Part shown: positions 43,196 to 54,785 of the stretch, piece by piece | How positions within the stretch are numbered: the first letter of the stretch is position 1 | Layout of the letters: each line of letters starts with the position of its first letter | From: Breoghania sp. L-A4 | Lineage (GTDB): Bacteria > Pseudomonadota > Alphaproteobacteria > Rhizobiales > Stappiaceae | Reading direction: 5' to 3' | DNA: 64,000 nt | Assembly (NCBI RefSeq): GCF_003432385.1 | Contig: NZ_CP031841.1 | Span: 1,651,579-1,715,578, forward strand | Position numbers and translations under genes: made by a program | The notes under the pieces: generated by a model | What the model was told of the DNA's origin: nothing | The model's database searches: none | Seen by the model: the letters and a program-made list of their open reading frames with translations, nothing else

Positions 43196-43744
43196 ATGGC
43201 ATTTTCCGATTCAATTTTCCAAACGGGAGATCTGGCGGCGATGGCGCGGCGCTTCAGCCTGCCGTCCTTCGGTCGCAGCGCGGCGCGCGAGCGTGACGAG
43301 AATCGCGGCTGGGGCGATTCCATGGCCGCCATCTTCGGCACACCGCCGGGCATGGACCGCAATCGTCGGCAGTCCGCGTTTTCAAGTTCGTTTCCGGCCA
43401 CGTTCCCGGGCGCAGGGCTGCCTCTGCCGACGATGCTGTCGTTGCAGGAGACCGACGGCGGCTATGGGCGCGGGACAACCGACATGCCGTTTCCCGATGG
43501 CCGGGAGCAGGTGGAGGCGATGCGGACGCAGTTGAGCGCGCTCATCGACGAGAAGCGCGCGACCGTCGCCACATTGCTGGAAAGCGGCATCGCGCGCACC
43601 CGCGCCGACGTCGACGGCTGGAGCGCGCAGATGGAGGCGGCGACCGGTGACGCCAGGGCCGCGCTCAGCGTTCTGGTCGAAACTGGTACGGCGCGGCTGC
43701 AATCAATGACGGCCGACCGCGAGAGATTCCAGGCCCTGAGGTGA
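43196..43744 (+). CDS. Unrecognised 182-residue protein
   Basis: A soluble protein starting MAFSDSIFQTGDLAAMARRF with AAGGA upstream. The N-terminal half is Arg/Gly/Ser-rich and looks disordered. The C-terminal half is a long amphipathic helix or coiled coil (QVEAMRTQLSALIDEKRATV, then ALSVLVETGTARLQSMTADR). There are no catalytic motifs, signal peptide or membrane helix. Codon use matches the chromosome. It stands alone between pepN and the convergent hydrolase gene, so there is no operon clue. A structural or scaffolding role would be a guess. Confidence 0.6.
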   Translation: MAFSDSIFQTGDLAAMARRFSLPSFGRSAARERDENRGWGDSMAAIFGTPPGMDRNRRQSAFSSSFPATFPGAGLPLPTMLSLQETDGGYGRGTTDMPFPDGREQVEAMRTQLSALIDEKRATVATLLESGIARTRADVDGWSAQMEAATGDARAALSVLVETGTARLQSMTADRERFQALR

Positions 43745-43760
43745 CGCGTCGGAGGTCTTG

Positions 43761-44588
43761 CTAACCCGCGAGCCGCGCCAGATTGGCGAGATCGGCCACC
43801 ATCGAGCTTTCGGGATCGGCGAGCGGAGCGATCACCGTGAAGTGGTTGGCGCCGTCCTCGATGCGCAGCTTGGTGCCGACACCACCGCGTCCCCAGATGT
43901 CGACGATGACCCGCGACTGGCGCAGGTATTCCGCCGATTCCTCGGACCCGACGCTGGCAATCAGTTTGGTGCCGTAGGGTGTGCCCATCGCCAGCGGTGA
44001 CTGCGCGATGGCTTCCTTGAGATCCATGCGCAGGGCGGTGTTGATCGAGGTGCCAACGAGTGGCAGCAGATCGAACAGCCCGGAAATCGCCATGCCGGCA
44101 GGCGCCAGCCGCTTGGGCAGGTGCATCGCGCCCCAATCGGTCGTCAGCAGCGCCGCCACCAGATGGCCTCCGGCGGAATGGCCGCAGGCGACGACGGGCT
44201 TGCGATAATTCTCCCACAAATACCGGGCGAGATCGCGGATCTCGGCGACGATGTCGCCGATCCGGACCTGCGGGCACAGGTCGTAGGAGGGGATGCAGAC
44301 GGTGAAGCCCTGCGCGTTCAGTCCGCGCGCCATGTGGCTGAAGTGCTTGCCGTCGAGCGCCTGCCAGTAGCCGCCGTGGATGAACACCACGATGGCGCGG
44401 GCGTCGTCCGCCGGCGTTTGCGGGTGGAACAGATCGTAGTGCAGGCGCGGCGCCAGGCCATAGGGGCGGTCGAACTCCGCCTTCGCGCTTTCGCGGTAGG
44501 CGGCGGCGTCCCGCGCCCAGCCTTCGATGATCGCCGGATGTTCCGGCACGCGTGCGCGATTGTTGTATTCGGCTTCGTAGTCGATCAT
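43761..44588 (-). CDS. Alpha/beta hydrolase, kynurenine formamidase-like
   Basis: A 275-residue esterase-type hydrolase. It has the oxyanion-hole motif IVVFIHGGYWQALDG, the nucleophile elbow CGHSAGGHL (Ser), a candidate acid in VIVDIWGRGG and the catalytic His in GANHFTVI. This pattern and the N-terminus (MIDYEAEYNNRARVPEHPAI) resemble the BD-FAE/kynurenine formamidase-like group, which hydrolyses small amides or esters. The substrate is not certain. The ATG at 44588 follows AAGGAAAG. It is divergent from the TetR gene (193 bp apart), which may regulate it. Confidence 0.8.
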   Translation of the reverse strand: MIDYEAEYNNRARVPEHPAIIEGWARDAAAYRESAKAEFDRPYGLAPRLHYDLFHPQTPADDARAIVVFIHGGYWQALDGKHFSHMARGLNAQGFTVCIPSYDLCPQVRIGDIVAEIRDLARYLWENYRKPVVACGHSAGGHLVAALLTTDWGAMHLPKRLAPAGMAISGLFDLLPLVGTSINTALRMDLKEAIAQSPLAMGTPYGTKLIASVGSEESAEYLRQSRVIVDIWGRGGVGTKLRIEDGANHFTVIAPLADPESSMVADLANLARLAG

Positions 44589-44781
44589 CGGGGCTTTCCT
44601 TGCGCGGGCCGCCGTGGGCGTTTCTTCGAATCTTTCGGCGGCTCTGTCGCAGGATGCCTCATTTTGCCCGCGATGGGAAAAGGCGGATCGGGGAAAAGCC
44701 AAAGCGGCGGGGGCTGGCGGCCGGCAGGCGTCGGCAGAATGGGTTTGCCCGAGGCGGGTCCATGGGATAGCGACTGTGTCC

Positions 44782-45395
44782 ATGAGCAACCGAGACGACA
44801 GCCCGCGCCCCGGGCGGCCCCCAGCATGCGCGATCCGCACCGCACGATCTGCGACGCGGCCGCCGCCCTGTTCGCGGAAAAGGGCTACGAGGGGACGTCG
44901 CTGCAGGACGTCGCCACCGTGGTCGGCGTGACCAAGGCCGGGCTCTACCACTATTTCCCGACCAAGCAGGAGCTGTTCGACTCCATCGTCCTCGGCGTGC
45001 TCCGTGACATGCTGGCCTCGGCGAAAGCCCGGGTTGCGACGGCGGACACAAACGCCGACAGGGTGGCGGCCTTCATGGGCGCGCACGCGGCCTATTTCGA
45101 GGCCAACCGCGATCACTACCGCGCCGCCTTCATCGGGCGCGGCGGCGATCTCTCGGTGTTCACGCCGCAGCAGATGGCGGCGCGGCGCGCCTATACCGAC
45201 TATCTCACAAACCTTCTGGACGAGGGGCGAACCGCGGGCGCCTTCGCCTTCGAGGACGCGGCCATCGTGGCGCGCGGCATTCTCGGCATGCTGAACTGGA
45301 TGACCCGCTGGTATCATCCCGACGGCCGCAAGACGGCGCAGGAGATCGCCGCGGACTACGCCGGGATTATCCTCAAGGGCATCGCCGCGGACTGA
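44782..45395 (+). CDS. TetR-family transcriptional regulator, probable 5' frameshift
   Basis: About 204 residues. The N-terminal helix-turn-helix is typical of TetR ([20 protein letters not shown], then [19 protein letters not shown]). The C-terminal ligand domain includes a [13 protein letters not shown] helix. The uninterrupted frame starts at ATG 44826. However, a frame from ATG 44782 gives the usual TetR leader ([12 protein letters not shown]) and joins the gene if one C is missing from the run at 44818-44822. It lies between a divergent hydrolase and the downstream glutarate genes. TetR repressors often control acyl-CoA genes, but the target here is inferred. Confidence 0.85.
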
Positions 45396-45621
45396 AGCGT
45401 CTTGCGGCCAGAGCGCGCCGGAAACAGCGTCTGACACGCATGCGGACGGATTGACATTTTCCGCTGCTGAGTTATTAACCGGCCAGACGGTAGATAATTA
45501 TGCATCCGTTGGAAATGCGCCGCGAAACGCCGGCCATTTCCGGCGGGGGAGACACAGGCCACATGGGTGGCTAAATTCCCGCCCTGCGTACGGACCCCAT
45601 GCGTGCAATCGGAGACCTCAC

Positions 45622-46842
<1,221 letters not shown>

Positions 46843-46943
46843 GGCGACGCTGACGGACGCGCGGGGGCTTTTCCTTGAGGGGGAAGCTCCCGTGCGCCAA
46901 TGATTGACCATTGCTGTCCCTTCGCCAACGCCGGATCTCGCTC

Positions 46944-48134
46944 GTGACCCAGAACCCTGCCGCTTCCGCTCCCCTTCACGGCATCCGCGTGCTCGAACTT
47001 GCCCGCATTCTCGCAGGCCCCTGGATCGGCCAGACGCTGGCGGATCTCGGCGCCGACGTGATCAAGGTGGAGGCGCCGCAGGGCGACGACACCCGGACCT
47101 GGGGGCCGCCGTTCGTGGAAAACGAGACGGGTCCGGACGCCGCCGCCTACTATCACTCGTGCAACCGCGGCAAGCGCTCGGTGACGGTGGATTTCCGCAC
47201 CGCGGACGGCCAGGCGATCGTGCGCGAACTGGTCCGGCGCGCGGACGTGCTGGTGGAGAATTTCAAGGTCGGCGGGCTTGAGAAATACGGCCTCGACTAC
47301 GCCAGCCTGAAGGAGATCAACCCGCGCCTGGTCTATTGCTCGATCACCGGCTTCGGCCAGCAGGGGCCCTATGCGCATCGCGCGGGCTACGACTTCATCA
47401 TCCAGGGCATGAGCGGGCTGATGGACGTGACCGGCGAGCCCGATGGCGAACCGCAGAAGGTGGGCGTGGCGGTGGCCGACATCGTCACCGGGCTTTACGG
47501 CACCATCGGCATCCTGGCGGCGTTACGCGAGCGCGAGGCGAGCGGCCAGGGCCAGCAGGTGGACATGGCGCTGATGGACAGCGTCACGGCGATCCAGGCC
47601 AATCAGGCGATGAACTATCTCGCCACCGGCACCGCGCCCAGGCGGCTCGGTAACGCGCATCCCAACATCGTGCCCTATCAGGTGTTTCCCAGTTCCGACG
47701 GGCATCTCATTGTCGCGGTGGGCAACGACGGCCAGTTCAAGCGCTTCTGCGAGGCACTCGAGCGTCCCGATCTGGCGGCCTTGCCGGAATTCGCCACCAA
47801 CGCCGCCCGGGTGCGCAACCGCGACACGCTGATCGCGCTGCTGACGCCGCTCACGCGCGCGATGACCCGCGACGGCCTGCTTGAAAAGCTCGAAGCCGTC
47901 GGTGTGCCTGGCGGGCCGATCAACACGGTGGCCGACGTCTTCGCCGATCCCCAGGTGATCCATCGCGGGCTGAAGCTGGAACTGGCCAGCGGCACGGCGA
48001 AGGGCGGAACCGTGCCTTCCGTGCGCAATCCGATCCGCTTCTCGCGCTCACCGATGACCATGGACCGCGCCTCCCCGGGACTGGGCGAACACAGTGACGA
48101 GATTCTCGCGGAAATCGGCTGGCCGGCGCGGTGA
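46944..48134 (+). CDS. Family III CoA-transferase, probably succinyl-CoA:glutarate
   Basis: A 396-residue CaiB/BaiF-type CoA-transferase. Typical features are LHGIRVLELARILAGPWIGQ at the N-terminus, CNRGKRSVTVDFRTADGQA, and the catalytic Asp in AGYDFIIQGMSGLMDVTG, with GYDFI matching the family active site. The GTG at 46944 gives the usual start just before the first strand. Pairing with gcdH is the pattern seen for the glutarate CoA-transferase (human SUGCT homologue), which makes glutaryl-CoA from glutarate and succinyl-CoA. The substrate is inferred from that context. Confidence 0.85.
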   Translation: MTQNPAASAPLHGIRVLELARILAGPWIGQTLADLGADVIKVEAPQGDDTRTWGPPFVENETGPDAAAYYHSCNRGKRSVTVDFRTADGQAIVRELVRRADVLVENFKVGGLEKYGLDYASLKEINPRLVYCSITGFGQQGPYAHRAGYDFIIQGMSGLMDVTGEPDGEPQKVGVAVADIVTGLYGTIGILAALREREASGQGQQVDMALMDSVTAIQANQAMNYLATGTAPRRLGNAHPNIVPYQVFPSSDGHLIVAVGNDGQFKRFCEALERPDLAALPEFATNAARVRNRDTLIALLTPLTRAMTRDGLLEKLEAVGVPGGPINTVADVFADPQVIHRGLKLELASGTAKGGTVPSVRNPIRFSRSPMTMDRASPGLGEHSDEILAEIGWPAR

Positions 48135-48272
48135 CGGCGGTTTGAAGCCGGGCTGCTCAGGACGATCGCCAGGCGGATGCGGGCTGGCGGCCTGTCGCGC
48201 GGCGTCACAGATCCCCCTTATTTTGCATGATGATTCCCGATACACATTGGAGTACGGAAACCGGAGGTTTCG

Positions 48273-48581
48273 ATGACACGGACACTGTCGCAGCTCGTTT
48301 TGGTCACTCTCTTCGCGGTGCCACTCGCGGCGGCGCCCGCACTTGCCGCGCGTCCCGATGTCCGGCGCATGACCTGTGCCCAGGCCCATGACATGGTTCT
48401 GGACCGAGGCGCGGTGGTGATGACCACCGGCCGCTTCACCTACGAACGGTTTGTCTCCCACCAGCGCTATTGCGACAGATGGGAAACGGTCGTGCCGGCG
48501 CTTGCCGCGACGCGCGACAAGCCGCAATGTCTCGTCGGCTATATCTGCGAGGAGCCGCTGTTCCGCGGTTTCGGCGACTGA
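48273..48581 (+). CDS. Small exported protein of unknown function
   Basis: 102 residues with a signal peptide (LVLVTLFAVPLAAAPALAAR). The mature part of about 75 residues has four cysteines (MTCAQAHDMV, RYCDRW, PQCLVGYICEEP), enough for two disulfides. I recall similar short periplasmic proteins in Hyphomicrobiales with no assigned role. The start lies just after GGAGGTTTCG, a good ribosome binding site. It stands alone before the cyclase gene. Confidence 0.7.
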   Translation: MTRTLSQLVLVTLFAVPLAAAPALAARPDVRRMTCAQAHDMVLDRGAVVMTTGRFTYERFVSHQRYCDRWETVVPALAATRDKPQCLVGYICEEPLFRGFGD

Positions 48582-48625
48582 CGCATGGATGAGCGCGGAC
48601 CGCGCGGCTGAGACAAGAGGGGCGC

Positions 48626-50461
48626 ATGGGCGACGGGCGCAGGCGGAGACTGCCGATTGCTTGGGTTGTGGGCGGCGCGTTCACGGCGCTTCTCGGCGTG
48701 TCCATTGCCGTCGTTGTGGGCCTGTCGATGCAGGCCAATTTCTCGAACACGTTTTCCCTGCTCAACGACAAGGCGGTGCTGATCGCAGACAGCCTCGAGT
48801 ACCGGCTGCGCGCCAATCTCGATCCGGTGGCGGAAACCGTACAACGCCTCGGCGGGCTGCATGAGGCGGGCGCATTCGAGCTTGCCGACAAGGAGAGGGT
48901 GCTGTCGTTTCTGACCGGGGCGCTGGCGGCTCATCCGGGCATTACCGCGCTGCTGGTTCTCGATATGGACGACCGCGAGCTGTCCGCCGTGCGCACGAGC
49001 GACGGCTCCATCGAAGCCGAGGGATGGTATCCCGTGCCGGCGGAGCGGCGGCGTCAGTATCCCGTCGATGAGGTGCGCGCCGCCTCCGGCCCCACGTGGG
49101 GGCCGCTGGTTACCGTGCCCGAGGGGGTGTTTACCAACGTCACGGTGCCGCTGAAGCGCGCCGGAGAGATCATCGCCTATCTGACGGCGGCGACCTCCAT
49201 CGACTTCCTGACCGACATCGTCACCGAACTGGATACCGGGCCGGAGATGTCCAACTTCATCCTTGCGCAAGGGGCGCAGGTGCTGGCGTTTTCAGATCTC
49301 GAGCCGCTGCGCCGGGCGTCGCCCGAAACCGAGATCCTTCTGCCGCTGCCGGTGGACCGCTTCGCCGACCCGGTATTGCGGGCGATGGCGCAGGCCCCGG
49401 TGCTGGAACGCTTCAGCCAGGCGCAGGCCGAAGGCGTCGATGTGCGGCATATCGAGGCGGGACGCGAGGACTACATCCTCATGTCGCGCGCGCTGCCGGG
49501 CTACGGTCCGCACGACTGGATCATCGGCGCCTATTTCCAGCGCGCCAGTCTCGGAGGCGAGGTCCGGCGGATGATGATCTCCGGCATCGCCGGCGTCGTG
49601 GCGCTGATCGTCGCAAGCGTGCTCGCCTTATGGCTGGCGCGGACGCTGTCGCGGCCGCTGACCCACATCGCGACCCAGTCGCGGCGGGTGGCGGCCATGG
49701 AGATCGATGACGTCCAGCCGCTGCCGCACAGCCGGATGGCGGAGATCGACCAGCTTGCGGTGGCCTTCAACGCCATGGTGTCGGGCTTGCGGGCGCTGAA
49801 CACCTACGTGCCGGCGTCGCTGTTCCGCAAGCTGATGGGACTGGGCATGGCGGAGGCCGCGCGCTCGCGTGAGGCGGAACTGACCATGCTGTTCACCGAT
49901 ATCGCCGGCTTCACCACCCAGTCCGAGGCGATGAGCGCAAGCGAGGTGGCGCGGTTTCTCAACGGACATTTCGCGCTGTTGGTGCGCGCGGTGGAGGACG
50001 AGGACGGCACCGTCGACAAGTTCCTCGGTGACGGCATGCTGGCGTTCTGGGGCGCCCCGGACGAACGCGCCGATCATGCGGACGCCGCGGTACGCGCGGC
50101 CCGCGCGATCGTCAAGGCGCAGCACGCGGCCAATGTCGCGGCGCGCGCCGCGGGCGAAACGCTCACCCAGCTTCGCATCGGCATTCACACCGGCCGTGTG
50201 GTGGTCGGCAACATCGGCGCCTATGACCGGGTCGACTACACCATCGTCGGCGACGCGGTGAACGTCACCCAGCGGCTGCAGGATTTTGGCCGCATTGTCG
50301 GTCCGCATGACGAAACCGTTGTGCTGGCCAGCGGGGAGACCGTCTCGGCCCTCAATCTGAAGGTGCCGCGCGCCTCGATCGGCCAGCATCACCTGCGCGG
50401 TCGTGGCTCGGAAATCGACGTGTGGCGGCTTTTCTCCCGGGATATTCAAGGCGAAGGCTGA
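48626..50461 (+). CDS. Membrane-bound class III adenylate cyclase with HAMP domain
   Basis: A 611-residue protein. A first helix (WVVGGAFTALLGVSIAVVVG) is followed by an extracytoplasmic sensor of about 270 residues, probably Cache type. A second helix (ISGIAGVVALIVASVLALWL) and a HAMP domain (RPLTHIATQSRRVAAMEIDD) follow. The catalytic domain starts at about residue 415. It has metal-binding Asp in LFTDIAGF and LGDGMLAFWG, the adenine-selecting Lys in VDKFLGD and the matching VDYTIVGDAVNVTQRL with transition-state Asn and Arg. All catalytic residues look present, so cAMP synthesis is expected. The input signal is unknown. Confidence 0.88.
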   Translation: MGDGRRRRLPIAWVVGGAFTALLGVSIAVVVGLSMQANFSNTFSLLNDKAVLIADSLEYRLRANLDPVAETVQRLGGLHEAGAFELADKERVLSFLTGALAAHPGITALLVLDMDDRELSAVRTSDGSIEAEGWYPVPAERRRQYPVDEVRAASGPTWGPLVTVPEGVFTNVTVPLKRAGEIIAYLTAATSIDFLTDIVTELDTGPEMSNFILAQGAQVLAFSDLEPLRRASPETEILLPLPVDRFADPVLRAMAQAPVLERFSQAQAEGVDVRHIEAGREDYILMSRALPGYGPHDWIIGAYFQRASLGGEVRRMMISGIAGVVALIVASVLALWLARTLSRPLTHIATQSRRVAAMEIDDVQPLPHSRMAEIDQLAVAFNAMVSGLRALNTYVPASLFRKLMGLGMAEAARSREAELTMLFTDIAGFTTQSEAMSASEVARFLNGHFALLVRAVEDEDGTVDKFLGDGMLAFWGAPDERADHADAAVRAARAIVKAQHAANVAARAAGETLTQLRIGIHTGRVVVGNIGAYDRVDYTIVGDAVNVTQRLQDFGRIVGPHDETVVLASGETVSALNLKVPRASIGQHHLRGRGSEIDVWRLFSRDIQGEG

Positions 50462-50748
50462 CTCCACACCGCCGCGAGCGGGCCATTCACGGCATCAAAC
50501 GAACGCTCGCGTGTTGCTCATGGGCGCCGCAAGGCCGTCGTCTCGGTGCTGGTTCGAGCCGGTTGGCGGGGCTTTGTTCGCCCCGCTCCGCCGGTCATGA
50601 CGCAAATGGAGGGCCGCCGCCGTCACGGCTTGTCATATTCACAGAGGCAAGCGATGTTAAATCGATCTTGTTTCTACATCTGAATTTGCTTTTCGTGTCC
50701 GATGTGTCGCCTATAGTGGCTGGGATACTCTTCGGTTGGAGGCGCGCT

Positions 50749-52752
50749 TTGGATATCGTCACGCTCGACGATTTGACGGTGGAGTTCGATACCCCGGAAG
50801 GTCTGGTGCGCGCCGTCGACGGCGTGTCCCTGTCGATTCCCGCCAACCGGACCCTGGCGCTGGTGGGCGAATCCGGCTCGGGCAAGAGCGTGATCTCGCA
50901 GGCCATCATGGGGCTGCTGCCCGCCAATGCGCGGATCGCGTCCGGTCACATTCATTTTCGTGACACGGGGCCGCGATGCGCGGTCGGGACCGGGGCGGGT
51001 GTTGTGCCCGGGGCGCCGGCCGGCATGCCGACCGGTATGGATGTGGGCCGGGAGGTCGACATCGCCGCCTTGAAGCCCGACAGCGCCGCGATGCGCGCCA
51101 TCCGCGGCGACCGCATCGCCATCATCTTTCAGGAGCCGATGACCTCCTTGTCGCCGCTGCACACGATCGGCGACCAGATCGGCGAGGCGATCGAACTGCA
51201 CCGGGGACTGTCGCGGCGAGAGGCTGCCGAAATCACCCGCGACATGCTCAAGCTGGTTCAGTTCCCGCATCCCGAGCGGGCGCTGGACACCTTTCCGTTC
51301 GAGCTGTCCGGCGGGCTGCGCCAGCGCGCCATGATCGCCATGGCGCTGGTCTGCCGGCCGGCCTTGTTGATCGCCGACGAGCCGACAACCGCGCTCGATG
51401 TGACCATCCAGGCGGAAATTCTAAAACTCATCAAGGACCTGCAGGGCGAGCTTGGCATGTCCGTGCTGATGATCACCCATGATTTTGGCGTCGTCGCCAA
51501 TGTGGCGGACGAAGTGGTGGTGATCTATCACGGCCGGATCATGGAATCGGGCTCGGCGGAAGATCTCTTCAACAAGCCCTCCCACCCCTATCTCAAGGCC
51601 CTGATGCGCGCCGTGCCGCGTTTCGACATGGCGCCCGGCGAGCGATTGGTGCCGATCCGGCCCGTGACCGCCAAGGTCGAGGCGCTGCATGCGCGCCGCC
51701 CCGCCAACTGGCGCGGCGAGCCGGGCACACCGCTGGTGCGGCTGGACAACGTTTCCAAGATCTATCAGTTGCGCAAGAGCGGCCTTTGGGGCGGCGAAGT
51801 GCGCACCATCAAGGCGATGGACGCCGTCAACCTGACGATCAGACGCGGCGAATGCCTGGGACTTGTGGGCGAAAGCGGCTCCGGAAAGACCACCACGGCC
51901 AAGGCAATCCTGCGCGCCATCGGCGTGGAAGGCGGCCGCATCGATTATTTCGTGAACGGCGAACCGAAGGATATGGCGACGCTGCAGGGCAAGGACCTGA
52001 AGGCCTTCCGCCGCCGGGTGCAACTGATCTTCCAGGATCCGTTCTCCTCGCTCAATCCGCGCATGACGGTCAACGATATCCTGATGGAGCCGCTGATCAT
52101 CCATGGCATCGGCTCGTCGGCCGAACGCGCGCAGCGGGTGCGCGATCTGGTGGAACTGGTCGGTCTCGATCCGCGCTTCCTGCGTCGTTACCCGCATTCG
52201 TTCTCCGGAGGTCAGCGCCAGCGCATCGGTATCGCCCGGGCGCTCGCGCTGGAGCCGGAATTCGTGCTTTGCGATGAGCCGGTCTCGGCGCTCGACGTGT
52301 CCGTTCAGGCGCAGATCCTCAACCTTCTCAAGGATCTGCAGAAGGAACTCGGGCTGACCTACCTGTTTGTCAGCCACAACCTGGCCGTCGTCGACTATAT
52401 CGCCGACCGGGTGGCGGTGATGTGCAAGGGCCGGCTGGTGGAGCTGGGGCCGACGCATGAGGTGGTTGCCAGCCCGATCCATCCCTACACGCGCGCGCTG
52501 CTCAAGGCGGTGCCGGAGCCGAGCCTCGACGACCGGCTGGATCTGGAGGGCATTTCCGCGTCGATGATTTCCGATCCCGCGCAGTGGCGCGAGCCCTACA
52601 GGATCGTCGGCGACACGGCGCCGACGCTGGTGGAAATGGCGCCGGGGCATTTCGTCTGCGCGCCGGGACTTGCCAGCGCCACCGTCGATGCCGTGGGCCG
52701 CGAACATGCGTCCCAGCGGTTCTGGAATGAGAACACGGAGGGTGTGGCATGA
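50749..52752 (+). CDS. Fused double ABC ATPase for peptide/oligosaccharide-type uptake
   Basis: 667 residues with two nucleotide-binding domains, like fused OppD-OppF or YejF. Domain 1 has Walker A GESGSGKS, signature LSGGLRQR and Walker [13 protein letters not shown]. Domain 2 has [16 protein letters not shown] and [12 protein letters not shown]. Domain 1 carries an insertion of about 35 residues, Gly/Ala-rich, between Walker A and the Q-loop ([20 protein letters not shown]). I chose the TTG at 50749 because it follows GGAGG by seven bases and leads directly into the family start ([17 protein letters not shown]). It overlaps the next gene by 4 bp (ATGA), as first gene of a four-part importer operon. 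Confidence 0.9.
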   Translation: MDIVTLDDLTVEFDTPEGLVRAVDGVSLSIPANRTLALVGESGSGKSVISQAIMGLLPANARIASGHIHFRDTGPRCAVGTGAGVVPGAPAGMPTGMDVGREVDIAALKPDSAAMRAIRGDRIAIIFQEPMTSLSPLHTIGDQIGEAIELHRGLSRREAAEITRDMLKLVQFPHPERALDTFPFELSGGLRQRAMIAMALVCRPALLIADEPTTALDVTIQAEILKLIKDLQGELGMSVLMITHDFGVVANVADEVVVIYHGRIMESGSAEDLFNKPSHPYLKALMRAVPRFDMAPGERLVPIRPVTAKVEALHARRPANWRGEPGTPLVRLDNVSKIYQLRKSGLWGGEVRTIKAMDAVNLTIRRGECLGLVGESGSGKTTTAKAILRAIGVEGGRIDYFVNGEPKDMATLQGKDLKAFRRRVQLIFQDPFSSLNPRMTVNDILMEPLIIHGIGSSAERAQRVRDLVELVGLDPRFLRRYPHSFSGGQRQRIGIARALALEPEFVLCDEPVSALDVSVQAQILNLLKDLQKELGLTYLFVSHNLAVVDYIADRVAVMCKGRLVELGPTHEVVASPIHPYTRALLKAVPEPSLDDRLDLEGISASMISDPAQWREPYRIVGDTAPTLVEMAPGHFVCAPGLASATVDAVGREHASQRFWNENTEGVA

Positions 52753-54785
52753 GGCTCCTCACGGCCTTCGCCGGAATGGCGCTCGCCCTTTTAATGCTTG
52801 CGCAGTTTCCGGCGCGCGCGGAGATCATCACCGATCCCGCCCCGCTGCCGGTGCCGCGCCTGGCAGAGACCGAGACGCTGGGCCGCACGCACCCCAGCAT
52901 CAAGCTGCCACCCGTCGCCGAACGGCTGCCGCTGGAGCCGCTGGTCGTCGATCTGGAGGCGAAGGGCCGCGAGCCGGGGCACCACGGCGGCGATCTGCGC
53001 ACGCTGATCGGGCGGACCAAGGACGTGCGGCTGATCACCGTCTGGGGTTATGCAAGACTGATCGGCTACGACACGGACCTGACGCTGCACGCGGACATTC
53101 TCAAGTCCGTGGAGGTGGAGGAGGGACGCACCTTCACCCTGCGCCTGCGCCGCGGTCACAAGTGGTCGGACGGCGCGCCCTTCACGTCCGAGGATTTTCG
53201 CTACTGGTGGCAGGACATCGCCAACAACGAGCATCTGAGCCCGTCGGGCCCGCCGAAGTTCATGCTGGTCGAAGGCCGAAAGCCGGCCTTCGAGGTGATC
53301 GACGAGGTGACGGTGCGCTACAGCTGGCACGCGCCCAACCCGCTGTTCCTGCCATCGCTTGCCAAGGCGCTGCCGCCGTTCATCTACCGGCCGGCGCATT
53401 TCCTCAAGCGGTTCCACGAAAAATACGGCGACGCGGATGACATCGCCGAGATGGTCGCGCGCAAGAAGGTTCGCTTCTGGGCGTCGCTGCACAACGACCG
53501 CGACGAGATGTACCGCGCCAGCGACGCGGAGCTGCCGACGCTGCAACCCTGGATGGTGGCGCCGCACAACTCCAAGCAGCGCCAGGTGCTGATCCGCAAT
53601 CCCTACTTTCACCGGGTGGATACCCAGGGGCAGCAACTGCCGTATATCGACCGCGTGGTGATGACGGTTGCCAACGCGCGGCTGATCGCCGCTAAGACCC
53701 AGGCCGGGGAGAGTGATCTGCAGGCGCGCAACCTGGCGTTTTCCGACATCACGGTGCTCAAGCGCGGCGAGGAGGAAAGCGGCTACACCACGCGGCTGTG
53801 GCCGATCGCCAAGGGCGCGCACATCGCGCTGCTGCCCAATCTCACGGTGCGCGACCCGATCTGGCGCACCCTGATGCGGCGGCCGCGGTTCCGTCACGCG
53901 CTCTCGCTGGGCATCGACCGGCGGATGATCAACCGCGTGCTGTATTTCGGTCTGGCGGCGGAGAGCAACGATACGGTGCTGCCGCAAAGCCCGCTGTATG
54001 AGCCCTATTACCGCGAGGCCTGGACGCAATTCGATACAGTGCTCGCCAACACGCTGCTGGATGAACTGGGCCTGACCAAAAGGCGCGGCGACGGCATCCG
54101 GCTGCTTCCCGATGGCCGGCCACTGGAGATCATCGTCGAGACGGCGGGCGAGAGCCAGGAGCAGCTCGACGTGCTGGAGCTGGTTGCCGAGACATGGCGC
54201 GAGATCGGCATCGCGCTGTTCCCCAAACCCTCGCAACGTGAGGTGATGCGCGACCGGGCTTTGTCCGGCGCGCTGGTCATGTCGGTGTGGTACGGGCTGG
54301 AAAACGGTATCCCGACGGCGGACATGCCGCCAGATGACCTGGCGCCGGTGACGGGCGAGGCGCTGGTCTGGCCGGCCTGGGGCGACTATGTGGAAAGCGG
54401 CGGCCAGTCGGGCGAAGCGGTGGACTACCCGCCGGCCAAGCGGCTCCTGACGCTCTACAACGCCTGGCTGGGCTCCGACACCCATGACAAGCGCCGCATG
54501 ATCTGGGAGGAGATGCTGCGCATTCATGCCGACGAAACCTTCCGTATCGGTCTGATCGCCGCCGTGCGTCAGCCGGTGGTGGTGTCCGACAAGCTGCGCA
54601 ATGTGCCCGAGGAGGGCATCTACGGCTGGGACCCGGGGGCGCATTTCGGCATCCACCGGATGGATGAATTCTGGTTTGACGAGGGCACCGGCACCGCGAG
54701 CCTGAAGGACGGCGCGCGCGGGCCGGAAACGACAGTCTCGGCCCTGCAACGGACACCCGCAGCGGACATGGGAGAACGGCGCTGA
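52749..54785 (+). CDS. Periplasmic solute-binding protein, SBP family 5
   Basis: 678 residues with a signal peptide (LTAFAGMALALLMLAQFPARA). The fold pattern of family 5 binding proteins is evident in LRLRRGHKWSDGAPFTSEDF and in RHALSLGIDRRMINRVLYFG. It would bind a peptide, opine or oligosaccharide and deliver it to the permeases; the ligand cannot be told. It is longer than typical DppA (about 535) and resembles the larger YejA-like proteins. It overlaps the ATPase gene by 4 bp and the permease start by one base, so the operon is tightly coupled. Confidence 0.9.
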   Translation: MRLLTAFAGMALALLMLAQFPARAEIITDPAPLPVPRLAETETLGRTHPSIKLPPVAERLPLEPLVVDLEAKGREPGHHGGDLRTLIGRTKDVRLITVWGYARLIGYDTDLTLHADILKSVEVEEGRTFTLRLRRGHKWSDGAPFTSEDFRYWWQDIANNEHLSPSGPPKFMLVEGRKPAFEVIDEVTVRYSWHAPNPLFLPSLAKALPPFIYRPAHFLKRFHEKYGDADDIAEMVARKKVRFWASLHNDRDEMYRASDAELPTLQPWMVAPHNSKQRQVLIRNPYFHRVDTQGQQLPYIDRVVMTVANARLIAAKTQAGESDLQARNLAFSDITVLKRGEEESGYTTRLWPIAKGAHIALLPNLTVRDPIWRTLMRRPRFRHALSLGIDRRMINRVLYFGLAAESNDTVLPQSPLYEPYYREAWTQFDTVLANTLLDELGLTKRRGDGIRLLPDGRPLEIIVETAGESQEQLDVLELVAETWREIGIALFPKPSQREVMRDRALSGALVMSVWYGLENGIPTADMPPDDLAPVTGEALVWPAWGDYVESGGQSGEAVDYPPAKRLLTLYNAWLGSDTHDKRRMIWEEMLRIHADETFRIGLIAAVRQPVVVSDKLRNVPEEGIYGWDPGAHFGIHRMDEFWFDEGTGTASLKDGARGPETTVSALQRTPAADMGERR